A stretch of 64,000 nucleotides of DNA from Arabidopsis thaliana (taxonomy: Eukaryota; Streptophyta; Magnoliopsida; Brassicales; Brassicaceae), in the NCBI RefSeq assembly GCF_000001735.4, contig NC_003076.8, positions 10,106,001 to 10,170,000 on the forward strand, given 5' to 3'. Numbering within the stretch: position 1 is the first letter of the stretch; each line of letters opens with the position of its first letter. The notes under the pieces were generated by a model. It was not told the origin of the DNA. It was given only the letters and a program-made list of their open reading frames with translations, and did no database searches. Below, in pieces: positions 34,418 to 47,031 of this stretch. Both the position numbers and the translations under genes were made by a program.

Positions 34418-37400
34418 ATGGCGGGAAACTTCAATTATGACGGTGGTGGCGGTTTCTATCGAGATTGGATGTATAAGAGATTTGATGAAGTAACGGGAAA
34501 TTTGTCAGCCGAATACGTCGTAGGAGTGGAGGAGTTCATGACATTCGCTAATAATCAGCCTATAGTACATAGTAGTCGAGGTAAATTTCATTGTCCTTGT
34601 AGTGTATGCAAGAATGAAAAACACATCATCTCGGGTAAAAGAGTTAGTAGTCATTTGTTTAGTCAAAGATTTATGCCTGATTATTATGTTTGGTATAAGC
34701 ATGGAGAAGAATTGAATATGGATATAGGAACTAGTTACACGGATAGGACGTATTTTAGTTCGAATCATGAAGAAGTGGGTAATGTTGTAGAAAATGCATA
34801 TGTGGATATGGTGAACGATGCATTAATTTTAACGTGGGGTTTGATGATAACTATCATCAGGATAGTTATCATCAGGATAGTAGTTATCAAAATGTGGAAG
34901 AACCGGTCCGTAATCATTCAAAGAAATTCTAGGACTTGTTAGAAGGTGCAAATACTCCATTGTACGATGGTTGTCGTGAAGTCAGTCGCAGTTATCCTTA
35001 GCATCTCGACTCATGCAGAACAAGGCGGATTATAATATGAGTGAAAAGTTGGTGGATTCCGTTTGCGAAATGTTTATAGTTTTTTTACCAAAAGAAAACC
35101 AGGCTACCAGTTCACATTACCAAACCGAAAAGTTGATGCGCAATTTAGGACTTCCATATCATACGATTGATGTTTGCTCGAACAATTGTATGCTTTTCTG
35201 GAAAGAAGACGAAAAAGAAGATCATTGTCGATTTTGTGGCGCACAAAGATGGAAGCCTAAAGATGAATGTCGAATAACCAAAGTACCATATAGTCGTATG
35301 TGGTATCTACCTATTGGAGACCGGTTAAAAAGAATGTATCAGATTCACAAGACAGCTGCAGCAATGCGATGGCATGGTGAGCACCAATCAAAGGAGGGAG
35401 AAATGAATCATCCTTCAGATGCGGCAGAGTGGAGATATTTCCAAAAGTTACATCCTCGGTTTGCGGAAGAACCTCATAACGTTTATCTCGGGTTGTGTAC
35501 TGATGGGTTCAATCCGTTTGGCATGTCTCGTAATCATTCGTTGTGGCCTGTGATCCTGACTCCATATAATTTACCCCCTGGTATGTGCATGAATACAGAG
35601 TACTTATTTCTTACAATTTTGAATTCTGGGCCAAATCATCCTTGAGCTAGTCTTGATGTCTTCCTCCAACTTCTTATTGAGGAGCTAAAAGAGTTGTGGT
35701 CTACTGGAGTCGATGCGTACGATGTATCATTGAGTCAGAATTTTAATCTAAAAGCAGTGCTACTGTGGACGATAAGAGATTTTCCGGCGTATAGCATGTT
35801 ATCAAGATGGACTACTCATGGTAAATTGTCTTGTCCAATTTGTATGGAAAGTACAAAGTCTTTTTATCTACCCAATGGACGGAAGACATGCTGGTTTGAT
35901 TGTCATCGTAGATTTCTTCCTCATGGTCATCTATCCCGTAGGAACAAGAAAGACTTTCTGAAGGGAAGAGACGCTTCTAGCGAGTATCCACCCGAGTCTT
36001 TGACAGGGGAGCAAGTTTATTACGAGCGGTTGGCTAGTGTAAATCCAGCAAAAACGAAGGACGTTGGTGGAAACGGTCATGAAAAGAAGATGCTAGACTA
36101 TGGAAAGGAACATAATTGGCACAAGGAAAGCATCTTGTGGGAGTTGTCTTACTGGAAGGACCTCAATCTTCGACATAATATTGATGTGATGCATACAGAG
36201 AAGAATTTTCTTGACAACATCATGAACACTCTCATGAGTGTTAAGGGTAAATCAAAAGATAATATCATGTCAAGATTGGATATTGAAAATTTTTGTTCTC
36301 GGTGAGACTTACATATTGATAGTCAGGGTAAAGCTCCATTTCCAGCGTATGCATTAACCGAAGAAGTCAAAAAGAGTTTATTGTCATGTGTGAAACTCGA
36401 GGTTAAATTTCCCGATGGTTATTCTTCAGATTTGGCTACTTGTGTAGACATGGAGAATGAAAAGTTTTCAGGCATGAAGAGTCATGATTGTCATATTTTT
36501 ATGGAGCGACTACTGCCATTTATCTTTGCTGAACTCCTTGACCGGAATGTCCACCTTGCATTATCAGGTACAATAATGTTGTTTAAGTTGCCACACTTTT
36601 TTAAACCTCTGATTTAACTTAAACATATATATATATATATATTTTAGGGATTGGAGCATTTTTCCGGGACTTATGTTCGAGAACTTTACAGAAAAGTGAG
36701 GTTCAAATTCTCAAACAGAACATAGTTTTAATAATCTGTAACTTGGAAAAGATCTTTCCACCATCATTTTTTGATGTTATGGAACACCTACCTATCCATC
36801 TCCCATACGAAGCTGAATTGGGTGGCCCTGTCCAATATCGGTGGATGTACCCATTTGAGAGATTTTTCAAAAAATTGAAAGGAAAAGCAAAGAACAAAAG
36901 ATATGCGGCAGGATCAATTGTTGAGTCATATATCAATGACGAGATTGCTTATTTTTCAGAGCACTACTTTGCCGATCATATACAAACAAAATCAAGATAA
37001 ATATAATTATTTATTTTACGATTCGCAATCTATACTTCAGAATTAAAATCAATTACATGGATCAGATTAACAAGATTCGATGAAGGAGAAGTTCCTGTAT
37101 ATCATGTCTCTGGAGTACCTAACATATTTATGCACGTCGGCCGTCCAAGTGGTGAAAAGCACGTAGAATGACTTTCAGAGAAAGACTACCAAAGCGCACA
37201 TGCATATGTTTTAAGAAATTGTGACTATTTTCAACCACTTGAGAAGTATTTTATATCACTCCTTAATTTAAAATTTCCATTATGATAACTTTGATTTATT
37301 TATCTTTGGTTGTAAATATAGTATGTTCGAGGATTTTCTTTCTGTGAAATATCCAACCTTGTCCGAAAAAGAACTCTACGCGAAAAGAGCTGAAGAATAT

Positions 37401-38301
37401 TATCAATGGGTTAAAGAATATGTAAGTCTACATCATTTTAGTAATTTTTAAAAGTGATCATTTAAATTATGTTGATATTGATATTGTTTATTTATTATGT
37501 AGGTAACATATTGGAACCCTAGTTTTCCATTTCCTACTTGGGTTCAAGAGATTGTGCATGGACCTTTGAACAAGGTTAAAACTTGGCCAATGTATTTCAC
37601 ACGAGGATATTTGTTTCATCCAAAAAATCATGGCGCTGGACGAAAAACATGTAACTATGGGGTATGTGTTAAAGGAGAAAATTACGCGGATTCATCTGAT
37701 GAAGCGAATTTCTACGGTACCTTAACTAATATTATAGAACTCGAGTATGATGGCATCGTCAATTTGAAAATCACACTTTTTAAGTGTAAGTGGTATGACC
37801 CTGTGATTGGTAGAGGCACTCGGCGAAGCCATGGTGGTGTTGTAGACGTTCTATCATCTAAGAAATACAATAAATACGAGCCATTTATTCTAGGTACGTA
37901 ATTAAGAATACATAAGGTTCTCTATAAATTATTAAATAATTTTGTATATTTATTAATATGTATAATTTGTGTATGCAGCATCCCAGGCAGATCAAGTTTG
38001 TTATATTGCGTATCCATATACAAAGAAACCAAAAAGCATTTGGCTAAATGTTTTAAAAGTTAATCCTCGGGGAAACATTTCTGGAGAATATGAAAACAAT
38101 GATCCGACTCTTTTGCAAACAGAAAATGATGAAGTTGTATTGCTGACTACAATTGAAGATCTGGTACTAGACAATCCGGTAGAAAGCTTAAACTCAATCA
38201 TACTCGATTACGATGTCGGAGATGCTGAATCAGAGGATGAATTCCGATGTAATTTATCGTCTTCAGACGATGATGAAATCGAAGATGATGAAGAGTACTA
38301 A
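34418..38301 (+). pseudogene. TNP2-like CACTA transposase (Transpos_assoc, Transposase_21, DUF4218, DUF4216)
   Basis: ATG 34418 starts MAGNFNYDGGGG, then the transposase-associated domain (RDWMYKRFDEVTGNL, CPCSVCKN; 34460-34700). After frame changes near 34830 and 35010, the TNP2 core runs 35013-36305 (CRFCGAQRW, YLPIGDRLKRMYQ, HPSDAAEWRYFQ, CTDGFNPFGMS, WTTHGKLSCPICM). It has an in-frame TGA at 35643-35645 and another at 36303-36305. DUF4218 is 36381-37000 (HDCHIFMERLLP ... FFDVMEHLPIHL), split by an intron from GTACAATAAT (36569) to TTTTAG (about 36646). DUF4216 is at about 37554-37901, and the last exon (37980-38301) ends in an acidic tail. The intact protein would cut and transfer the element ends. 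This copy is dead. Confidence 0.9.
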
Positions 38302-38436
38302 ATGTGTGCTTTATATGTATATTAATTTTCCTATTTATTTGAAATTTTTTGTTTAAGAATATATCAGATAATGTTTAATTATTTGAATAAATATTATAGA
38401 AATCTTATAATTATCATGAATACTTATAAATATAAT

Positions 38437-38830
38437 TAATTTGTTGGGCTGTCGACATCCCAAGCCCAAGCCCAATAAAATTAACGACGGTAATACGACT
38501 AACAGACGACAGACGTCTAATGATATTGGGCTTTTAAATTTCGAGCCCAAACCCAAAAGAATTAACGACTATAATACGATTAACTTGCGACATACTTTTT
38601 ATTTATTGGGCTTAGTAATTCCGAAGCCCAAACCCAATAATGCTAACGACGATATTACGACTAACATGCGAGACACCATAAATTTGTCGGGCTTTTAAAT
38701 TCTGAAGCCCAAACCCAATAAAAATTAACGAAAATTCAACGACTATTCGGCGACATTTGTCTTTATTGTTGGGCTTTCATATTTCGCGGCCCAAACCCAA
38801 TAATGCTAACGACGAAAATACGACTACGTT
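38437..38830 (+). repeat. Internal tandem repeats between the two CACTA genes
   Basis: About five imperfect 85-95 bp units. Each has GGGCTT..AA.TTC..AAGCCCAAACCCAATAA followed by TTAACGAC..TA.TACGACTAAC. The second half is the same CGACTA motif as the subterminal arrays. The block sits directly upstream of the TATA-like TATAAAG (38842-38848) and a telobox AAACCCTAA (38850-38858). It therefore looks like the promoter of the second gene carrying binding sites for the element's own DNA-binding protein. Confidence 0.7.
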
Positions 38831-39089
38831 GCGACTACCTGTATAAAGAAAACCCTAATTCGATCGATTCACTTCTCATTTCATCCAAACAAAACCTCTT
38901 AGATCTTTTTCTTCAACTTCTTCTTCTTCGATCTTCTTCTTCAACTTCTTCTTCTTCGATCTTCTTCTGCAACTTCTTCTTCGCCTCTTCTCTTTCTTAG
39001 ATCTGATTCGAATCGAATCATCTTCTCTTTCTTCGATCTCTTCTCTTTCTTCGATCGTCCTCTTTCTTTGATCTGATTCGAATCTCTTC

Positions 39090-41702
39090 AACCATCCCTA
39101 TCGCCGGTCGTGGAGGTTCACGAAAGAGGAAGACAACCCCCAACGTTACATAGAGAGCTGGAGGGTCCACACCGCTTGGAAGACCAGCTTCGCTGCCTCA
39201 GCAGTACGACTTCACTCTGGCGGCGGCGCCTCAAGTTCCTCTGACGCAGCCTCCTCAAGCCGTCAGAGCCTCAACGTCAGCACCCCACTACTTCAACTAT
39301 CCGCCGCTGCAGCAACTATTCCAAAGCTCCACCACTTAGCGTGTTGATCCGCCGCCACCGCGATCTGAAGAGGCGCAGTTTAATCCACCGCCATAAGATC
39401 CTCTAAACCAAGAGCTACCGGAGTCTCCAAATCCCAACTCTCAGGGACACAGCCATCCATCTTCTCAAGGCAACAACTTTCAAGAGGGAGCTCCTCAATC
39501 ATTGCCGGAGCTACAAGAAGACTCGGCGAGGGCTCTCTCCGACATACTTATGGTTCCCGGGAGGGAAATGTGGACCACCGTACTGTATCCTATTCCCAAG
39601 CCGAAGACTGAATGGTATGTGCTCTTCCTCAACCCTATTAGCTTGTTTTAGATTCTGTATTAGCTTGTGTTACGTTGCAGCAATGATTAGCTTGTGTTAG
39701 GTTGTGTCTTGATTAGCTTGTGTCTTGATTTGCTTGTGTTAGATTGTGGTGGATTGCTCTTGTGTCCGCTTTGTTAATTTGTTGTAAACATAGATTGTGT
39801 CTTGATATGCTTGTATTAGATTGTTTCATTGGATTGTGTCTTGATTAGCTTCTGTAATACTCTGTCTTGATGAGCTTGTGTTAGATTGTGGTCGCTTGCT
39901 ATCTTGTGTAAACATAGTGGTCATGTCTTGATGAGCTTGTGTTCTGTTGTGGTGGCTTACTCACTTGTGGTTTGTTGTGGTGGTTTGTTCTGTTGTGGTG
40001 GCTTGCTATCTTGTGTTCTGTTGTGGTGGCTTGCTCTCTTGTGAACGCTTGCTATCTTCTGTGAACATAGTGGTCATGTCTAGCCTCTCTTGTGTTCTGT
40101 TGTGGTGGTTTGTTCTGTTGTGGTGGCTTGCTATCTTGTGTTCTGTTGTGGTGGCTTGCTCTCTTGTGTTCTCTTGCTATCTTGTGTGAACATAGTGGTC
40201 ATGTCTAGCCTATCTTGTGTTCTGTTGTGGTGGCTTGCTATCTTGTGTTCTGTTGTGGTGGCTTGTTCTGTTGTGGTCGCTTGCTATCTTCTGTGAACAT
40301 AGTGGTCATATCTAGCAATACTTGTGTTCTGTTGTGGTGGCTTGCTCTCTTGTGTTCTGTTGTGGTGGCTTGCTATTCTTTCTGTTGAGTTGTTTCACTA
40401 ATGTAACATGTTTTTATCTTTCATTGTTTCATGTGTTTGGAGGTTTACTCGCGACAGAGGTTCAAAGTTGGTTAGAAAGATCACTCGGATTTTTACACAA
40501 AAATTTAATGCTCCCTACTATAACTGGTCATGTGTGCCATTGGATAAAAGAGAGAGGTTATTTTTCTAGAGTTTGCGGTAAGCTGTCATGCATCTCTCTT
40601 ACTTTCTTAACTTTCCGGCTTAATCTTTTGAATTTCACTAACTCAAGCTACAATGTTTTGTAGAAAACTCACAGTTGGGATCCCTTAATAACAGGCACTG
40701 TGCAGTATTACTTCAATGAGGTCTGCAAACGGCGCTTGAAAGACATGGTTAGCACCACGAGGAGAACTAGAGAGCAGCCTCCATGGATTGGTGAAACTCT
40801 GTGGGCTGTTATGTGCGCTTACTAGGACACCGAACCAACACAAAAACAGAGTCGGACCTATTCCAAAGCTCGTCTCTCTGACCGTAACGGTCTTGGTCCT
40901 CACATCCACTTCTCTGGGCCAAAGTCTTTTCAGGAAATCCAAGACGAATTGGTAAGTTCTTCTGTTACCTCTTTCAGTTACCTCACATGTATGTTTTTGA
41001 ATATTTGAGCTGTGTTGGTTTCATTGCAGGAGGAGAAATTGGGAAGAATGCTCACTATTGGTGAGGTGTTTGTAGATACTCATACTAAGTCGGATGGTAC
41101 GTATGTTGATCGGAAGGCGGAGATGATTGCTCAAACTTATGAGCAGAATGTGAGAGATAGATTGTCACAGCTAGAGGCGGAAGCTTCTGCTGTGTCTGAT
41201 GGCACTTCACGACCTCGGGAGCTGACAAATGAGGAGTACACAACCATCTTTCTCGAGATAAAATGCTGCAGTCTAAACCTCTTGACTTTGAGTTTATGGT
41301 TATTCTATCACTAATCTCTTCTTTATTTCTTTTCAGTCCACCGAAAGGGATTCCAGAGGCAATCCTTATAGACTTGGCAGCTTCAAAGACACATTAGGCT
41401 GTGCCAACCGCAATCTCCCTGGAGAATCATCATCATCCTTCCTAGATTTAGAAGAACGGCTGAAGGAAGCGCAACGCAAGATTGAGGAGCAGGCTGCCTA
41501 CAATGAGAAGCGAGATTCTGAGATTGCTGCGCGTGAAGCTGAGACAGCCTGAATCACGGTTGAGCAAAAGGACAAGCTCGAACACTTGTCCTTAGTGGAG
41601 AAGTATCTCCGACAAACAGATCCGCAATTCCTTGACTTCATGGCCTCTCAATCTTCGACAACCACAAAGCCTCTACCAGCTACTCCACAGAATGATCAAT
41701 AG
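39090..41702 (+). pseudogene. Transposase_24 (Ptta/En/Spm) gene of the CACTA element
   Basis: Exon 1 (39090-39613) encodes GRGGSRKRKTTPNV followed by a Pro/Gln-rich region with stops. Intron 1 (about 39614-40440) is filled with a minisatellite. Exon 2 encodes RFTRDRGSKLVRKITRIF and APYYNWSCVPLDKRERYF. Exon 3 has THSWDPLITGTVQYYF and RRLKDMV. Later exons (about 41030-41702) have GRMLTIGEVFVDTHTKSDGT, then a coiled coil (LEERLKEAQRKIEEQAAYNEKRDSEIA) ending with TAG 41700-41702. Splice sites fit GT..AG at each break. Several internal stops (near 39150, 39339, 40825, 41550) mark decay. By analogy with En/Spm it would be the DNA-binding partner of the TNP2-like protein. Confidence 0.82.
39650..40380 (+). 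repeat. Minisatellite in intron 1 of the CACTA gene
   Basis: Irregular tandem copies of units such as CTTGTGTTCTGTTGTGGTGG followed by CTTGCTATC or CTTGCTCTC, with interspersed GTGAACATAGTGGTCATGTC. The long open frames across it (for example 39947-40189, full of SVVVAC/LLSCV) are a product of the repeat, not genes. Confidence 0.85.
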
Positions 41703-41936
41703 GTTTAGATTTCAGTCCCTTTTCCCTTGAACTTTGAACAATAATGTGTGTGTGTGTTTTAGAACTTTGAACATAAGTGTAAGTTGTGTTTTATGTATTT
41801 GATAGGATTTTCAATAATAATTGTCTTTTTGTTATACTTTATAGCATTTCAAACAACAAACAAACCGAATTCTCATAATCGATGACCAACCAACAAAAAA
41901 TCAAGATAAGACCAAATTCTTATTTGGAAACAAAAT

Positions 41937-42433
41937 GTCGTCGTAAAGTCGTCGTAAAATAGTCGTCCAATAGTCGTATCATAGTCGTAAAATAGTCACC
42001 AATATTACCGACTATTATCTAACAACATAAGAAAGTCGTTAAGTGATCGTAAAGGCGTCGTAAAATAGTCGTAAACTATTTAGCGACTACGATACGACAA
42101 CCAGAATAGTGTCTACAGTCCAGTACAATTGATCGTAAATTAGTCGCAAAGTAGTCGTCAATAAAAGTACGACAATTTTACGACTAAAAGAATAATCCCC
42201 CATATACAGTTTAATTAATCGTAACATAGTCGCCATATAGTCGCCAAATGTTACGACCAATCAACGACTATTTCATGCCGACTGTTAAGTAGTCGTAAAT
42301 TAGTCGTAAACTTACGACTAACATACGACTATGTTGCTTAGCGACTATGTATATACGACTACTCTGTTTAGTCGTCTAATAGTCGTATTATTTCCGTTTA
42401 CGACTATGAAACGACTAATGTTGTAGTCGGGTA
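41937..42433. repeat. CACTA subterminal repeats, right
   Basis: About twenty TAGTCGTA/TACGACTA units in both orientations between the end of the second gene and the terminal CACTA repeat, mirroring 33909-34300. Confidence 0.85.
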
Positions 42434-42454
42434 AACGCATGTTTTCTTGTAGTG

Positions 42455-42785
42455 TTGCTAAGGTACGCTTTTCAGCTGGCCATCTACACCATATGGAGAG
42501 AAAGAAACAACAAGAGACATGGTGAAACACCATTACCACCATCACAACTGCTTCAACGCATCGACAAGCAAGTCCGAAACCGAATCTCCTCTATACGTGA
42601 ACAAGGAGATAGAAAATATGACGGATGCATGGAGGCTTGGTTTGCTTCAAGATAAAAACAAAGAGAAATAGAAAGACCTTTGGAACAACGTGTATTGAAT
42701 ATGTTAACTAAACGCTGCATTTGTTGTAAAAACGTTTTTTCTAATAAATTTTTAAATTTTATTCAAAAAAAGAAAAAATAACAAA
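42455..42785 (+). pseudogene. LINE fragment, right half with poly-A tail
   Basis: After the TTG duplication the LINE frame resumes with LRYAFQLAIYTIWRERNNKRHG, the usual C-terminal stretch of plant LINE open frames, and ends in a stop at 42653-42655. An A-rich tail follows at 42765-42780. Together with 33700-33891 it forms one 5'-truncated LINE insertion later split by the CACTA element. Confidence 0.85.
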
Positions 42786-44670
42786 TTTCAAAAGATTTTG
42801 AATTCTCAAGTCACAAAATTACACTATGTACAAGTTGGCTAACACATCATTGGTAGATCATTATCCACACTTCTCTCACATGGAAACTTCTACCAACACC
42901 AACATAATTCTCCTAAACAAACTGATATGACTATTTGTAGTAAAACATTTGATAAGTAATTATGTTACTAATCGTAACCGCCTCTATCGTCTACATTGAA
43001 TTGAATCTATTCTTCATCTCTGAGGTTCACTCTTTTCATGTTACTTGTTCTCTTCTTAGAGTTGACGTGACGGTATACAATTATGAGCTTTTCATTTGGT
43101 CCTCACCCAAACACAAGTATTTTTTTGTTACACGCTAGCTTGGTCCACATTTAGTAGCCCTTAGTCAAAATAATATTTAGATTCCCAATTTATGTTAAAG
43201 TTGCACGCCTATTTTATTCGTTAGTATTTGTCACACACATAAGTTTTTATTTGATGATTCTACGTTAAACCCTCTATTCAGTTGCTCCACTGATTACACT
43301 TGCTTTCTCCACCACTTTCTCATCAACCGACAGCTCATGCATACATTTTTTATTTTTATTTTTTTGGTTTAGAGCATACATTCTTTCTGTAAGTTGTGGA
43401 TTGAAGATTATAGATGCAGATCAATATACGTAAACAAATACGTTCACTTTATAGAATAAGTAACAAATAAGAAAAACAATTATTACAGAACTGAAACTCA
43501 CTTCACGATCTCTTCTATTCTTACGTCAATGATAAACGCTTGCGATATCGCAATCTCCTAAGACAGAATTTAGTCCTACGGTAGTGTACGTAGCTTTGTG
43601 TAGGTTTCTATTTTGCAGAATATAACTATCGATTTCTGTTTTGACACCGTACAGAGACCCTAGCAAACTCTACTTTGAAATTCTCATAAATTGATTTGGA
43701 GAAAAAAAAGATGAGAATCAATCCATCTTTCTCCCATTTGTTTCTCTTGTATTGTTCTTCTCTATTGTCTCTCTCTCTCTGTTTTTCTTCATCGTCATTG
43801 TCTCTTTTGTATTAATGAATCAATGTTTGATTCAAAAGATGTTTCTCTTCTCTCAACCGGTGTATCGGTATAATCTAACTAAGAGACGTGATCTAATTTG
43901 CACAAAAAGAAGGGCATTTACATAAATACAAATGTTTATGTAAATAAACATGTTTATATAAAATAAACACCAACATAAGTATAACCAATTTTTATGCTTA
44001 TTTAATCGCTAGTAATAGTCATGAATATAAAATTTTCGATGAATTCTACATCATTCCTCTATTCAATTGCTCCAATGATTTCAGTTGGTTTCTCGACCAT
44101 TGTCTCGTCAATCGACCTAATATTGATACATTCTCTCCGTAAGTATAAGTAACTATCTTGTTTAAAGTTTAAGAAACGATAATAACAGTTATATGCATTT
44201 TTCTTTTTGAAAATTATTTACATTTTTTATTTTGTTTAAATTGTTACTCGGTTAAGGTTAACGGTTTCCTATGTTTTGAATTTTTTGGAGGTGAAATTTC
44301 ATATATAGTGTAACCTCATTGTAAATGCATTCTTCTTCCTATTTAAAAATGCTAAAATGTTCGGAGATTTAATTCTTTAGCTCCTTTAATTTTTTTACTT
44401 TTTCGTTGTATCTTTTTAAATATTGTGTTACTGGTGAGTGGTGACTAATACAATAAGACATTGCTTTCGTCTTTTGTCTATTAACTTCACCTTATTTTGT
44501 TTTGTTTTAATCATTTGTGTATTACTTTCACAGTTGCACTTATTCTTTAATTTTTTTGGTTCATTCACATCATGTAACCAACTAATTTTCAGTGTAATTA
44601 AATTAAAATTTAGCGAAATCTATAATTCATATTGGAAAAATGTAGTAAAATTAAGATGTAATTTTATAGA
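42786..44670. other. AT-rich intergenic stretch
   Basis: No gene or element recognised. It contains a CT-rich tract (43735-43800) but no open frame with family features. The frame 44438-44686 (82 codons, hydrophobic) has no supporting signal. Confidence 0.5.
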
Positions 44671-44739
44671 ACTAACCGAAACCTGAATTATCAAAAAAAC
44701 AAACAAAGATATATATGTTTCGGTGAATATCTAAAACCT

Positions 44740-45177
44740 CCCAGACACAATTATCGGGAAGCCTTTCCCGACAATGTTTTTTGACGCCGACGGAGGTAAA
44801 AATCACCAGTGTCGGGATCTCTTCATCCTGCTGTGCTTCCTCTGTGCTCTTGTTATGCATTTTTTTTATTTTGAGTTCCGTTTTCTCTCAAAGGCTTCCA
44901 ACGGCGACCCAAACTCCAGTGACGGAGGCCAGCGATGGGGTCCCGCGTTCGTCCTCAGGTCTCACCCTCTGTTCGCACGATCTCAGCCAAAGCCACCAAT
45001 TCCAAGTGCTGCAAGCCAAACGACAGATTTCGGCGAGCTTTTCACTTTCCAAATGGGCCCAATTGATAAATTAACAATTAAACCAAATCAAGGCTCATAC
45101 ACTTTTAAGGTTGCTTCAAAATGTTGTATAACAAACCTAGAATAAAAATTTCGTTTTTTTTTTATTGTATTTAACTA
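44740..45177. other. GC-richer segment of unknown origin, possible gene fragment
   Basis: Between 44770 and 45050 base composition is clearly higher in GC than its surroundings and frames are open on both strands (plus 44774-45145 and 44781-45074, minus 44860-44672). None has a motif I recognise. The tail AAATGGGCCCAATTGATAAATTAACAATTAAACC (45052-45085) also occurs in front of the second F-box/kelch gene (56556-56590) and, more diverged, at 59933-59965. It is therefore part of a repeated spacer, perhaps a broken promoter and first exon. Confidence 0.35.
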
Positions 45178-46039
45178 TCTTATATAATAAGAGAAGGTTT
45201 TTTCTAACTTTGCATACCAATGCGACATTTGGCACTCTATTTTGATGACATGTGTACTTATCATTAATTATAGTTTGACTAAAATAATTTATTAAACTAT
45301 AAAATTACTACATATTAAACTACAATTTTGAAATGATTTTTTTTCTAGCATAATTGCAACTCTCTTAACTAATTACAAAATCAAATCTTTTAAATTTTGA
45401 CATGATATTATGTTTTAGACTGCACATTAATAGTTCACAACTACAAATAATTCTCCAATTTTATAAGATTTTTTTCCATTTTTAGTTCTTTTAAACAGTA
45501 ATTAATTAAAATAATTTTGTTTCAATATTATATGATTAAATTTTTAAAAAATCTGTTAAAATTTGATATCTTATATTTGCTCATATTTTAACAGTTTTTC
45601 TTTTTCTATGTTATTTATGCATGTATATATTAATAAACATATCATATCTTATTTTTACAAAATAAATGTATGATAAAGTAAATTACAAAATAATTTGTTG
45701 ATATAAACTTATACATAATAGTTCCAAAATATTTTATTTTGTAAGTGATTTATTCAAAACAATGATAAAAGAATAGTAATTATAGTATATATTTTATGAT
45801 GTATCACTTATCAATATTTAAATACTACATATGCTTTTAAACATATGATTTAATAAGTAATAAATGAGTAGATGTAAAACTCACCTGATTAAAAAAGACT
45901 GAAATGACCATAGTTTTGATAACGGTTAAGAGCAACGAGAGAAAGAAAATTAGGATTAAACACCATGAGATTGAATACTCAATGTCTCATGTAATGTTTT
46001 AAAAAAAAAGAAATTATTAGTTTGTTACTCATGTAACAT

Positions 46040-46690
46040 TCGTATAAATAGCAAATATTTACACAGACACAACACACACATATTTACAAGTGCTTTTGTT
46101 TCCTTTGACAATTGAAGTTACTCAATTACTGAAAGAAAAATGGAAGATGGTTTGCTGTATCACCAACATTTACGGTATCACCAACGTTTACGGCAAGAGT
46201 CCTAACCTTATCAATTTGTCTCTTTCATTTAAGGTTTGGACTCATATTACCTTTCAGTTTTTTTTTTCTTTTTCTTTTAGTTTTTGTGAATGATTTCATA
46301 TTGTTTAATGTTTCTAAAATGGTTATATTGAGTCTTACATACATGTTTTTGTTTTGTTCTAAATGTAAATCGAGAAATTTTTGCATCTTTTTTTTTTTTT
46401 GGAAGTAGGCATCAAATGCACCAAATGCACTTTAAACCATAAATGAATATGAAAGAGGAAGCAAAACATGCAAGAATCCCAACCTTATCAATTTGTCTCC
46501 TTCATTTAAGGTTTGGATTCATAATAGCTTTCAGATTTCGTTTTAGTGTAAATTTTTGTAAATGATTTCACATTGTTTAAAGTTTCTAAAATAGTTATAT
46601 TGAGTCTAACTTATATATTTTTGTTAGTTTTTTTTTTTGGTAGGCATCAAATGCACTTTAAACCATTTAAATGGATATGAAAGAAAAAAC
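46040..46690 (+). repeat. Helitron internal promoter-like region and ~283-bp direct repeat
   Basis: A TATA box (TATAAATA at about 46045) and an ACACAGACACAACACAC leader precede ATG 46140, but the frame closes after about 16 codons. The sequence around CCTAACCTTATCAATTTGTC (46200) recurs at 46483 in direct orientation (CCAACCTTATCAATTTGTC) with the following ~190 bp. This is probably a degenerate captured or Helitron-specific gene start. Confidence 0.5.
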
Positions 46691-47022
46691 TAGCATACTA
46701 TGGATAGTAGAGTCAATTGCAAGAGAAAGAAAGAATCAAAGTTTTGATCATTCATAAAATACAAAAATTCAGGCAAGTGTTTTAGTTAGTCTCAAAAAAT
46801 AACAGGTATGACCACAATAATTATATAACTATTTCTTTGTCTTTCCAAATTAAATATTTTGAATTAAATTTTGCTATAAATAGTTACCAAATTTTGTTGA
46901 CTTATATGCTCTCTAAAACAAAACTTAATTTTTTTTCTGATTTTTAGTATAAGGAAGCTAAACTAAGATAAACATTAGTTCACTCCTATTAGGAAATTGT
47001 TTAATTGTTTTCTATCATTACT

Positions 47023-47031
47023 TACATTTAA
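47023..47031. repeat. Left 9-bp target duplication of MULE
   Basis: TACATTTAA is repeated exactly at 54908-54916 outside the other terminus. A 9-bp duplication is characteristic of Mutator-like elements. Confidence 0.9.

Larger units (their letters stand above)
33892..42454 (+). mobile_element. CACTA (En/Spm-type) DNA transposon, 8563 bp
   Basis: Begins CACTACAAGAAAAC and ends GTTTTCTTGTAGTG, a perfect 14-bp terminal inverted repeat, with a 3-bp duplication TTG at 33889-33891 and 42455-42457. Arrays of TAGTCGTA/CGACTA units line both ends (33909-34300 and 41937-42433), the usual subterminal binding sites of a TNPA-type protein. Inside are two decayed plus-strand genes: a TNP2-like transposase (34418-38301) and a Transposase_24 (Ptta/En/Spm) gene (39090-41702). 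The ends look fully functional, so it could still be mobilised from elsewhere. It interrupts a LINE fragment. Confidence 0.95.

Noticed and set aside
38850-38858. AAACCCTAA as telomeric DNA
   Set aside because: Single copy in a promoter position; a telobox-type promoter motif is more likely.
39947-40296. Val/Cys-rich open frames as membrane proteins
   Set aside because: They are translations of an intronic minisatellite whose unit length keeps frames open.
44774-45145. 123-codon plus-strand frame as a membrane protein gene
   Set aside because: Frames are open on both strands, no motif is recognisable and its end runs into a repeated spacer; kept only as an unknown segment.
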